Shown piece after piece: positions 6,885 to 13,528 of a stretch of 34,196 nucleotides of DNA. Each line of letters starts with the position of its first letter. The first letter of the stretch is position 1. Origin of the DNA: Kofleriaceae bacterium (GTDB lineage: Bacteria > Myxococcota_A > Polyangia > Haliangiales > Haliangiaceae); contig JALHPV010000043.1 of assembly GCA_022842285.1 (NCBI GenBank), positions 1 to 34,196 of the forward strand, written 5' to 3'. The notes below the pieces were generated by a model. The model worked only from the letters and a program-made list of their open reading frames with translations, was not told the origin of the DNA and ran no database searches. The position numbers and the translations under genes are program-made.

Positions 6885-8039
6885 CTAGGAGTTATTGCAA
6901 GTCGATTGCATCAGACGTTCGCCCGCCGCGCGGGCTCCAGCGATGTTGCGCGCTGACGGGCCGAGGCGGAGCTCGGCGAGGGAGCCGGTGACGTAGAGGC
7001 CCGGTGCCCACTCGAGCGTGTCGCGCGGTAGCGGGAAGCCACATGCGGAGCAGGGGAGGCCGAGGTCGTCGATCAAGCGATCTACCAGCGCACCGCCGGG
7101 ACGCCGGCGAGCGAAGCCCGTGGCCAGGACGACCTGATCGACGCGCAACGATCGACGGGACTCGGTCAGCTCGAGCTCGAACGACGCATCCGCCGTCACG
7201 CGGGCGATCTCTCCTTCGAGCCAGTCGATGGTCCCCGCGCGCGCGGCCCGCCGGAGGGCCCGTGTGAGATCGCGCGGGATCGATCCCCGGTGTCGGGCCC
7301 GGTCGATCTGCGCCCGCCGTTCGTGGAGGGGCGAGGCCGCGAACGCCGCCATGTGGCGTGGGCCGAGCCAGCCCGCGTCGCTGTCGAACTGGTGTTCGCG
7401 CGGCGCATGGCGGGCGATGATCGAGACCTGCAGCCCACGGCGGTTCAGATCGAGGGCGACCTGGGCCGCCGAGATCCCTCCGCCGATGATCGCGACCCGC
7501 TGCCCGGCCGCGAGATGCGTGGTGCTGAATGCGGGGTGAAAGACGTGCCAGTCCGGCGTGGGCGCCCATGTCGGGATCGCGATCTCGTCACTCGCCCCGA
7601 GGGCCAGCACCACCCGTCGGGTCTGGAGCGGTCCCCGGCTCGTCTCGACCCGGAATCCGGACGGAGTCCGCTCGACAGACGTCGCGGCCGCCATCACGCG
7701 GAGCGCATCGAGGCCGTGCTTCTCGGTGACGTGCCTGGAATGGGCCCGAAACAGCGAGAGGCGAGGGCGGTCGTACGGGGGAATGAACCCGCCGTGGCGG
7801 CCGCGGGACCGCTTGTGGAAGTCGAGCAGGGAGTACGGATGCAGATCGAGATGGTGCACGCCCACCGAACGCATGTGCGTCATGCCGGTCGCCGCCGTGT
7901 ACTGCCAGAACACGGCCAGCGGCTCGGCCTCGCGGTCGAGCACGCAAACGCGGTCACGCGCGACCCCCTTCCCGGTGGTGAGCACGTGGGACAGGTGCGT
8001 GCCATGCACGCCCCCCCCGATGACGACCCATTCCAGCAT
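6885..8039 (-). CDS. FAD/NAD(P)-binding oxidoreductase
   Basis: A 384-residue flavoprotein-like enzyme. An N-terminal dinucleotide fold (VVIGGGVHGTHLSH) and a second Rossmann motif in the middle (VAIIGGGISAAQVAL) match the two-nucleotide layout of flavin-dependent monooxygenases of the lysine/ornithine N-hydroxylase and FAD-NAD(P)-binding type. An ATGF motif (LATGFARR) precedes the final FAD contact region near GLYVTGSLAEL. The substrate is not recognisable. The ATG at 8039 is chosen because the longer frame to 8099 would read straight through operator C; a GTG at 8054 is also possible. The last codons run through operator B, so the C-terminal residues (QSTCNN) are partly dictated by a regulatory site. 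The gene is divergent from the ZIP-like gene and shares operator C with it. Confidence 0.75.
   Translation of the reverse strand: MLEWVVIGGGVHGTHLSHVLTTGKGVARDRVCVLDREAEPLAVFWQYTAATGMTHMRSVGVHHLDLHPYSLLDFHKRSRGRHGGFIPPYDRPRLSLFRAHSRHVTEKHGLDALRVMAAATSVERTPSGFRVETSRGPLQTRRVVLALGASDEIAIPTWAPTPDWHVFHPAFSTTHLAAGQRVAIIGGGISAAQVALDLNRRGLQVSIIARHAPREHQFDSDAGWLGPRHMAAFAASPLHERRAQIDRARHRGSIPRDLTRALRRAARAGTIDWLEGEIARVTADASFELELTESRRSLRVDQVVLATGFARRRPGGALVDRLIDDLGLPCSACGFPLPRDTLEWAPGLYVTGSLAELRLGPSARNIAGARAAGERLMQSTCNNS
6896..6910. promoter_or_regulatory. Zur-type operator B, inside the end of the FAD gene
   Basis: TGCAA-gtcga-TTGCA, a perfect match to the locus consensus. It lies within the last codons of the FAD oxidoreductase gene (stop at 6885-6887) and about 140 bases upstream of zur, the next gene in that direction. 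Autoregulation of zur is the simplest reading. Confidence 0.75.
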
Positions 8040-8068
8040 GCCGTCGGGCACCTGCGTATGATGAGTCG

Positions 8069-8096
8069 TTGCAATTGATTTGCAATAGTATTGCGG
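8069..8096. promoter_or_regulatory. Zur-type operator C, triple hexamer
   Basis: TTGCAA at 8069, TTGCAA at 8080 and TTGCGG at 8091 are spaced exactly 11 bp apart, giving two overlapping boxes (TGCAA-N5-TTGCA at 8070-8084 and TGCAA-N5-TTGCG at 8081-8095). The array occupies the divergent promoter of the FAD oxidoreductase (start 8039, minus) and the ZIP-like gene (start 8111, plus), so two repressor dimers could bind side by side. Confidence 0.8.
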
Positions 8097-8110
8097 CATA
8101 ATGTGCAGGC

Positions 8111-9544
8111 GTGCTGGCCCTCGCCCTCGCCGTGTCGATCGCCGGCATGTTCGTGGGGCCCTTGCTCGCGCCCCTGGCCGCGCGCTCGCCGCGGGGCATG
8201 CACGTGCTCGATGCCATCACGCTCGCGCTCGTGCCGGGCGTGGTGATCACCCGGACGCTCCCGCACCTGCTCGAGGACGGCGGGGTCGCGCCGGTCCTCG
8301 GCCTGGTCGGGGGATATGCGGCCTACCAGGCGATCGAGAGCTACACCCACAGCCGCGCCTCGCGGATGGGCGTGATCGTGGCCGTGACCGCGCTCGGACT
8401 GCACGCCCTCTTCGATGGCGCCACCCTCGGCGTGATCCTCCGCGGTCAGCCCTTCGATGCCGAGCTGGTCCCCCTGATCGTCGCGCTGCTGCTGCACCGC
8501 GTGCCCGAGGGCCTCTTCGTGGGGACGTCGCTGCGGCTGACCGACCGCCGCACGCTCTTCGCGATCGCGGCGGGGCTGTGCACCATGACGGTGGCGGGCG
8601 CGATGATCGGCGACGCGGTGGTGGAGGTGCTGCCGCACGAGACGACGCACACGGTGATCGCCGTCGGGCTTGGCGTCATGATCAGGATGGTCGTCGACCG
8701 CCACGATCGGCCGGTCGACGTGGAGCACCGCACGCACCTCGCGTGCGGCCTCGCGTTCCTGTTCTGTATCGCGCTGCTCCTGGTGGTGCCGAACACCGAA
8801 GACATCTTTGCCACGGCCCGCGCTCACGAGCTGTCCGTGCGCGAGGCGCTCGTGCCTCTCTTCTTCGAGACGGCACCGCTGCTCCTCACCACGCTCGTGA
8901 TCGGCGAGGTCGTCGCGCGTCGCCTTCGCCTGAGTGATCCGGCGCATCACGCCGATGCGTGGACCAGCACGAGCGTGCTCGCCGCCGCGCTCATCAGTCC
9001 ATGGTCAGGCCTCCTGCGCATGGTGGCCACCCCCGCCTTCGCCGCCGCGTTCGGTCGCACCGGGCAGTGGTGGATTCCGCGGGCCCGGAGCGTCCTTCCC
9101 ACGTACGTCGTCGGCGTCATGGTCGCGGCGGTCCTCGAGGCCGCCCTCCCGGCCCAGCTCTTCGCCGGCTGGTCGCCCGTGGTGCTCACGATCGGGGCCG
9201 TGATCGTTGCCAGCACCGTCCACGTCGGCGGTGCCGCGGCGGTCGTGGCGGCGGTGCTCGTGCACAAGGGGATCGGCGTTCCCGTCGCGCTCGCGTTCCT
9301 GCTCGCCTCGGCCGCCCGCGAGCTGGCGCATGACCTACGACAGCGCGTCTTCGGCGCGGTGACAGCTGCCCTCGCCGCGGCTGGGTTCGCCCAGTTCTTC
9401 GGCCCGGTCGCCCATCCCCAGCTCCACGAGGCGGCGGCGCATCCGCACGCGATTCATGAATGGATCTGTGCGGTCGCGCTCGTCGCCTGGATCGCCGTCG
9501 ATCTCGCGGCGGCCGGGCCGCGCCGCTGGCTCGACGACCGCTGA
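8111..9544 (+). CDS. ZIP-like metal transporter fused to a permease-like domain
   Basis: A 477-residue polytopic membrane protein. The first half resembles ZIP transporters: HALFDG (H98...D102) and LLLHRVPEG (H129...E133) match the HxxxDG and HxxPEG metal-site helices of TM4 and TM5. The second half (about 235-440) adds more membrane segments. One, LVHKGIGVPVALAFLLASA, resembles the RKGAPLGAAxAFLLASP signature of ArsP/DUF318 permeases, but without that family's cysteines. ZIP proteins are normally 250-300 residues, so this looks like a fusion. Likely role: Zn(II) uptake into the cytoplasm under zinc shortage. GTG start at 8111, right after operator C. Confidence 0.7.
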   Translation: MLALALAVSIAGMFVGPLLAPLAARSPRGMHVLDAITLALVPGVVITRTLPHLLEDGGVAPVLGLVGGYAAYQAIESYTHSRASRMGVIVAVTALGLHALFDGATLGVILRGQPFDAELVPLIVALLLHRVPEGLFVGTSLRLTDRRTLFAIAAGLCTMTVAGAMIGDAVVEVLPHETTHTVIAVGLGVMIRMVVDRHDRPVDVEHRTHLACGLAFLFCIALLLVVPNTEDIFATARAHELSVREALVPLFFETAPLLLTTLVIGEVVARRLRLSDPAHHADAWTSTSVLAAALISPWSGLLRMVATPAFAAAFGRTGQWWIPRARSVLPTYVVGVMVAAVLEAALPAQLFAGWSPVVLTIGAVIVASTVHVGGAAAVVAAVLVHKGIGVPVALAFLLASAARELAHDLRQRVFGAVTAALAAAGFAQFFGPVAHPQLHEAAAHPHAIHEWICAVALVAWIAVDLAAAGPRRWLDDR

Positions 9545-9545
9545 C

Positions 9546-9824
9546 TCATTCGCAGGAGAGGCGCGCGATGGTGCCATCGGGGCGCCCACACGGACCTTCG
9601 TAGCCGCTACAGGTCTCCGAGGGAGGCATCCGGACCGGCTCGTCGTCCCCGCACCGGCAGTAACAATGCACGGTCGCGTCATGCTCGACGCCGATCTCGA
9701 GGGGCTGCGAGCTGAACGGGTCGTCGCGGTAGGCCTCGCCGCAGGGGCACGGCGATCCACCCGCCATGCACGCCGCGATGGCCGTACCGAGCACAGCAGC
9801 GAGCGCCAGCGGCCACGAGGACAT
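9546..9824 (-). CDS. Small Cys-rich lipoprotein
   Basis: A 92-residue precursor with a signal helix and lipobox AIAAC. The mature part is small and unusually rich in cysteine, including CPCG, HCYCRCG and two further spaced Cys. The pattern suggests disulfides or a thiolate metal site at the cell surface. No family is recognised. It lies 41 bases after the EGF-like lipoprotein gene on the same strand, so the two are probably one transcript driven from operator D. It meets the ZIP-like gene tail to tail with a one-base gap. Confidence 0.65.
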   Translation of the reverse strand: MSSWPLALAAVLGTAIAACMAGGSPCPCGEAYRDDPFSSQPLEIGVEHDATVHCYCRCGDDEPVRMPPSETCSGYEGPCGRPDGTIARLSCE

Positions 9825-9865
9825 GCCTGCAGCCTACCGAAAGCGTGCGGCCCTCGCACGCGATT

Positions 9866-10579
9866 TCACGGGGTCAACGCAGCGGAGAACGCCCACGATG
9901 CAAGCCGATAGGCCTGCGCGCCCGGCACTGGCGTGGTCTCCAGCTGCTGGTTGATCGTGACCTCCTGGAACACGATGTTGGTCAGCGACCCGGAGAAGGT
10001 CTCGCCGGCAGCGGTTCCGAGCGCGGTGAGCTCTACCGTGCCTTCGGCGCGCGGCATGTAGGTGGTCGAGCAATGGAAGTGATCATCGTGGGCCGTGCAG
10101 CCCGTCTGGTAGAGCAGGCACGTGGCACACGTCGCGTAGCTCGTCTCTTGCGCCGTCATCGTGACGGTGCCGGGAGTCGTGGGGCCGCCATAGCTCTCGT
10201 AGTTCTCGACCGTGAGGACGCTCATCCCATCGACGCCGTTGAGGACCCATACGCGCTCTCCACCGGACTCGGTCCGGGTCCGGGCCGTCTGCGTGCCCGG
10301 GTTGAACACGAGCTCCGCAGGCTCATCCACCGGCGCGTCGGGCTCGTCCATCGGACCATCGGGTTCGTCACTGGGCGCATCGGGCTCATCGATGTCCGCG
10401 AGCTCGACGCAGCTCTGCTCGTCGGCAGTCTGCATGTAACCGCGCTCGCAGTGGCAGTGGCCGTGAAGGTACTCGCCATGACCGGCGCAATCGTTCTCGG
10501 TGTCGTCTGCCATGTTATCGGCACCGCACGCCCCGAGGACGAGGACGGCGCATGCGATCAGGAGGAGCGGGGGCTTCAT
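9866..10579 (-). CDS. Lipoprotein with EGF-like His/Cys motif
   Basis: A 237-residue lipoprotein: signal helix with lipobox VLGAC, an EGF-like segment (CAGHGEYLHGHCHCERGY), and a Pro/Asp/Glu repeat linker (DEPDAP units). A C-terminal beta-rich domain carries CATC and CTAHDDHFHC. The clustering of His, Asp and Cys in two places suggests metal binding outside the cytoplasm, but this is not proven. The ATG at 10579 gives a normal signal peptide; an ATG-type extension to 10597 is possible. Operator D lies 32 bases upstream, and the small Cys-rich lipoprotein follows in the same direction. Confidence 0.7.
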   Translation of the reverse strand: MKPPLLLIACAVLVLGACGADNMADDTENDCAGHGEYLHGHCHCERGYMQTADEQSCVELADIDEPDAPSDEPDGPMDEPDAPVDEPAELVFNPGTQTARTRTESGGERVWVLNGVDGMSVLTVENYESYGGPTTPGTVTMTAQETSYATCATCLLYQTGCTAHDDHFHCSTTYMPRAEGTVELTALGTAAGETFSGSLTNIVFQEVTINQQLETTPVPGAQAYRLASWAFSAALTP

Positions 10580-10610
10580 GCGAAGTGGGTACATCAACCA
10601 CGTGTGCTAA

Positions 10611-10625
10611 TGCAATCGCTTTGCG
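10611..10625. promoter_or_regulatory. Zur-type operator D
   Basis: TGCAA-tcgct-TTGCG, one mismatch from consensus. It fills the short gap between the DUF1826 stop (10635) and the EGF-like lipoprotein start (10579), both on the minus strand, so the lipoprotein pair has its own control point. Confidence 0.75.
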
Positions 10626-10634
10626 ATAAGCCCA

Positions 10635-11309
10635 TCACCCGAGCGGGTCGAGCGTGAGCAGCCACCGCGTCGAGGCCGGGCGCGGCGAGCGATGCACGAT
10701 CCCCCCAACATCGGAGTCCCAGAGCTCGCCCTTCATGATGACGACGTCGCCCGTCTGGGCCCGCGCGATCGTGCCGCCCTCGCGGAGGAGGCCCGACGTC
10801 TCATCCGGGAGTCCACCATGGTGGGGCGAGAGCTTGCTGCGATTCACCTGTCCCTCGCTGATCATCTCCGTCCCCTCGCCGGCGTACGCGATGACGAGTC
10901 GAAGCAGCACGCGGTCGACGTGGAACCGGGGACACATGGCCTTGGCCTCGTGGGCGAGCCGGACGCCCACGAGCGGGACGTCGCACAGATCCGACATCAC
11001 GCCGACCCAGAACGCGATGTCGTTCGTGAGGGCTCGCGGCAAGCCGAGGCCGCCGTGGAGCGCCGCCCGCGCATCGTCCCGGGCTTCGACCACCAGCTTC
11101 GTCGCTGGTCGCTCGTCCCCACCGAGCGCGGCCACCTCGGCCGCCACCGCGGCGTCGGGTGGGCGCCGCAGGATCACCGCGTTGATGTCCCGATCGAAGA
11201 TCCGGATGATCCCCGAGGTGTGGGACGTCACGACGATGCTGTCGCGTCCGATGCTCTGCGCGCGGGGAGGGTGATCGTGGTCATCGCAACAGGCCGGAGT
11301 TGCATCCAT
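10635..11309 (-). CDS. DUF1826 family protein
   Basis: A 224-residue cytoplasmic protein. The core CPRFHVDRVLLRLV, then GDVVIMKGELW, IVHRSP and a closing RWLLTLD strand match my memory of DUF1826, a family often found beside COG0523 GTPases in zinc-responsive clusters. H130-x-D132, a distal H206 and a following Arg resemble the iron-binding H-x-D...H and 2-oxoglutarate Arg of Fe(II)/2OG oxygenases; this is inference. A short N-terminal segment has CC..H.H residues. The ATG at 11309 is preferred; a TTG at 11345 would begin inside operator E. Confidence 0.75.
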   Translation of the reverse strand: MDATPACCDDHDHPPRAQSIGRDSIVVTSHTSGIIRIFDRDINAVILRRPPDAAVAAEVAALGGDERPATKLVVEARDDARAALHGGLGLPRALTNDIAFWVGVMSDLCDVPLVGVRLAHEAKAMCPRFHVDRVLLRLVIAYAGEGTEMISEGQVNRSKLSPHHGGLPDETSGLLREGGTIARAQTGDVVIMKGELWDSDVGGIVHRSPRPASTRWLLTLDPLG

Positions 11310-11340
11310 CGCCCACACGGAAGCACGACTCGAGTGCTGG

Positions 11341-11355
11341 TGCAATGGATTTGCA
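11341..11355. promoter_or_regulatory. Zur-type operator E
   Basis: TGCAA-tggat-TTGCA, a perfect consensus. It sits directly after the stop of the first COG0523 gene (11357-11359) and 32 bases upstream of the DUF1826 start, so DUF1826 has a separate control site from the GTPase gene behind it. Confidence 0.8.
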
Positions 11356-11356
11356 A

Positions 11357-12559
11357 CTAGACGTCGTCGACCCAGGATGGAAACGGATCCTCGAACCGGT
11401 TCCAGGTCATCACTCCACCCTCGAGCTCGGAATCCGTGACCAGGGCCTCCTCGAAGCGGCGACGCAGCGCGACCTCGTCGAGCTGCTGTCCGATGATGAC
11501 GAGCTCCTGACGGCGATCACCCCATGGCTCCTGCCAGTCCCGATCGAGCTGGCTCCGCGTCTCGTCATCGGTTGGCCACTCGCTCTTCGGAAGGACCGCG
11601 AACCACATGCCGCCGGGGGTCACGTTGCCCGAGGCGCCGGCCTGGGACCAGATGGCCATGACCGGCGACCGCGAGGCGATCCACATGAAGCCCTTCGAGC
11701 GCAGCACGCGGCTCCAGGCCGCCTCGTCATGCAGGAGCGCCCAGAGGCGCGCGGGGTGAAACGGTCGGCGCGCGCGGAAGACGAAGCTCGAGATGCCGTA
11801 CTCCTCGGTCTCCGGCACGTGCTCGCCCCGCAACTCGGCCATCCAGCCCGGGGCGCGCGCCGCGCGCTCGAAGTCGAACGCGCCCGTTCCGAGCACGCGG
11901 TCGAGGGGCACCCGCCCTCGCTCGGCCCGGATGATCTGCGCGTCGCGATTCAGCTGGCGCAGAATGACCTCGAGGTGGTCGACCTCGGCGGGGGTGACGA
12001 GGTCGACCTTCGAGATCACGATGACGTTGGCGAACTCGACCTGCTCGACGAGCAGGTCCACGACGGTCCGCGCGTCCTCGTCATCGAGCGCGGCCTCGCG
12101 CACCTGCAGGTCATCCTCGGACTGCCAGTCGCGGAGGAAGTTCTTCGCATCCACGACCGTCACCATCGTATCGAGTCGCGCCACGTCCGAGAGCTGCTGG
12201 CCGGTCGCGTCCTCGAAGGTGAAGGTCTCGGCGACGGGGAGGGGCTCCGAGATGCCGGTCGATTCCACGAGCAGGTAGTCGAACCGGCCCTCGCGGGCGA
12301 GCCGCGAGACCTCGATCAGGAGATCCTCGCGCAACGTGCAGCAGATGCATCCGTTCTGCATCTCCACGAGCTTCTCGTCGACACGCGAGAGCGCGACCTT
12401 GCCGCCCGAGACCAGTCGCGCGTCGATGTTCACTTCGCTCATGTCGTTGACGATGACGGCGACCTTGCGACCCTCGCGATTGGCGAGGATCTGGTTCAGC
12501 AGGGTGGTCTTGCCCGCACCGAGGAAACCGCTCAGGACCGTGACCGGTAGCTTCTCCAT
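11357..12559 (-). CDS. COG0523 GTPase, YciC/ZigA (ZNG1-like) type
   Basis: A 400-residue SIMIBI-class GTPase metallochaperone. Visible motifs: Walker [13 protein letters not shown] near the N-terminus, the metal motif NGCICC (CxCC) with the flanking [10 protein letters not shown] segment, ESTGISEP, and the base-specifying SKVD in place of NKxD. The C-terminal CobW_C region contains the W/F-rich GFMWIASR segment. Family members deliver Zn(II) to client enzymes when zinc is short, and Zur control is the rule for this subtype. The ATG at 12559 is preceded by GAGG, and operator F lies 10 bases further upstream, overlapping the likely promoter. An open frame to 12610 would read through the operator and is rejected. 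Confidence 0.92.
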   Translation of the reverse strand: MEKLPVTVLSGFLGAGKTTLLNQILANREGRKVAVIVNDMSEVNIDARLVSGGKVALSRVDEKLVEMQNGCICCTLREDLLIEVSRLAREGRFDYLLVESTGISEPLPVAETFTFEDATGQQLSDVARLDTMVTVVDAKNFLRDWQSEDDLQVREAALDDEDARTVVDLLVEQVEFANVIVISKVDLVTPAEVDHLEVILRQLNRDAQIIRAERGRVPLDRVLGTGAFDFERAARAPGWMAELRGEHVPETEEYGISSFVFRARRPFHPARLWALLHDEAAWSRVLRSKGFMWIASRSPVMAIWSQAGASGNVTPGGMWFAVLPKSEWPTDDETRSQLDRDWQEPWGDRRQELVIIGQQLDEVALRRRFEEALVTDSELEGGVMTWNRFEDPFPSWVDDV

Positions 12560-12568
12560 ATGACCTCG

Positions 12569-12583
12569 TGCAAAGGCTTTGCA
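12569..12583. promoter_or_regulatory. Zur-type operator F
   Basis: TGCAA-aggct-TTGCA, a perfect consensus, 10 bases upstream of the first COG0523 GTPase start. Binding there would block the promoter or early transcript. Confidence 0.8.
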
Positions 12584-12666
12584 ACTACATCCAGCGTGTG
12601 TCGATGTCAATCCGCGCGTTCGCTGTCCGTGACGGCCGCGCCGGAGCCGACGTCACCCGGTCGCGG

Positions 12667-12885
12667 TCACGCCGCAAGCGACTCGGAGGCGCGCTGGAAG
12701 TACCCGAGCACGCGGCGACGGTGCGCGTCACCGTAGATCCGAGTGAAGGCCTTCGTATCGGATGAGGTCTCGTCCGAGAGCGCGGCGACCCGGCCAGCCA
12801 CGTACTCGGGAGTCATGGCGATCCGACACTTGCGCGTGATGCACTCGTACCAGGCGTCGTACGTGGCGAGGTCGTCGACCGTCAT
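12667..12885 (-). CDS. Small conserved-looking 72-residue protein
   Basis: A 72-residue soluble protein, helical in character, with a central YECITRKCRI segment (two Cys five residues apart) and a basic RIYGDAHRRRVLGYF stretch. No family is recognised and no signal peptide is seen. Its own operator (box G, 32 bases upstream) and normal codon usage argue that it is a real gene rather than a chance frame. It lies upstream of the first COG0523 GTPase on the same strand, with more than 100 bases and operator F between them. Confidence 0.6.
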   Translation of the reverse strand: MTVDDLATYDAWYECITRKCRIAMTPEYVAGRVAALSDETSSDTKAFTRIYGDAHRRRVLGYFQRASESLAA

Positions 12886-12916
12886 CCGCCGTCAGTTATC
12901 GCAATAGGACCAGTGA

Positions 12917-12931
12917 TGCAATAGATTTGCG
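12917..12931. promoter_or_regulatory. Zur-type operator G
   Basis: TGCAA-tagat-TTGCG, one mismatch. It lies between the lipoprotein stop (12959) and the start of the 72-residue protein (12885), both minus strand. A further CGCAAT half-site at 12900-12905 lies closer to the start codon. Confidence 0.75.
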
Positions 12932-12958
12932 ATTGCGTCGTGATCGGTCGCGCGCGGG

Positions 12959-13453
12959 TCACGGCGCTTCGTCGACCACGCGGACGTGCCGGCGCGAGGA
13001 CGCGAGCTCGGTGTCACCCGTGATGGCGCGAACCGAGAGCGTACCGGCCGTGCTCAGGACCCCGCCCGGTTGGGTGATGTCGAGCACCGCGCGGTCACCG
13101 AGCCGCACGAAGTGATCGCCCATGTCGATCACGCGCCGTCGCGTCAAGGTGTAGCGTGCGGGGTAGTTCACGGGCTCGTCCGTGCCGTCGAGGACGAACT
13201 GGTACTCGAGATCGATGGTATCGGGGTCGAGGTTCCAGAACCGGGCCGCCACGTCGATGTGCCAGCCCCCCTGGGGCCCGAACACCAGCTCCACCGGATC
13301 TTCGTCACCCAGCTCGACGTACGCGGTCACACCGGTGCCGAGCTCGATGCGGGCCGCGCCGGCCCCGTCCATCACCATGTTGGCGTCAGGGGCATCGGCA
13401 CCGTCAGCGGGGCAGGCCGCGAGCACGAGCAGACACGCCGGTGCGAATCTCAC
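12959..13453 (-). CDS. Lipoprotein, unknown function
   Basis: A 164-residue precursor with a short signal sequence and lipobox VLAAC, then an Asp/Ala linker. The mature domain (about 35-160) appears all-beta, with GGWHIDVAARFWNL and MGDHFVRLGDRAV segments. No named family is recognised. It is divergent from the DUF4876 lipoprotein and shares operator H (31 bases upstream), so both surface proteins should respond to the same signal. Confidence 0.65.
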   Translation of the reverse strand: MRFAPACLLVLAACPADGADAPDANMVMDGAGAARIELGTGVTAYVELGDEDPVELVFGPQGGWHIDVAARFWNLDPDTIDLEYQFVLDGTDEPVNYPARYTLTRRRVIDMGDHFVRLGDRAVLDITQPGGVLSTAGTLSVRAITGDTELASSRRHVRVVDEAP

Positions 13454-13483
13454 CCGTGCACGCTAGCCGAGAGGGTTGCGTGA

Positions 13484-13498
13484 TGCAAACGGTTTGCA
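13484..13498. promoter_or_regulatory. Zur-type operator H
   Basis: TGCAA-acggt-TTGCA, a perfect consensus, centred between two divergent lipoprotein genes about 30 bases from each start codon (13453 minus, 13529 plus). Confidence 0.8.
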
Positions 13499-13528
13499 AA
13501 CGCAAGGCGGTCAGGATAGGTAGAGTCG

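Noticed and set aside
6806-6991. Small plus-strand frame across operator B
   Set aside because: Arg-rich composition, no ribosome binding site, and it overlaps the end of the FAD gene in antisense.
8040-8099. Upstream start for the FAD oxidoreductase
   Set aside because: The extra codons run through operator C; the Rossmann motif begins directly after the ATG at 8039.
11346-12550. Plus-strand frame of about 400 residues
   Set aside because: Antisense to the first COG0523 GTPase, which has complete Walker A and CxCC motifs.
12900-12914. An eleventh operator, CGCAA-N5-CCAGT
   Set aside because: Only the left half matches the consensus; noted as a half-site beside operator G.
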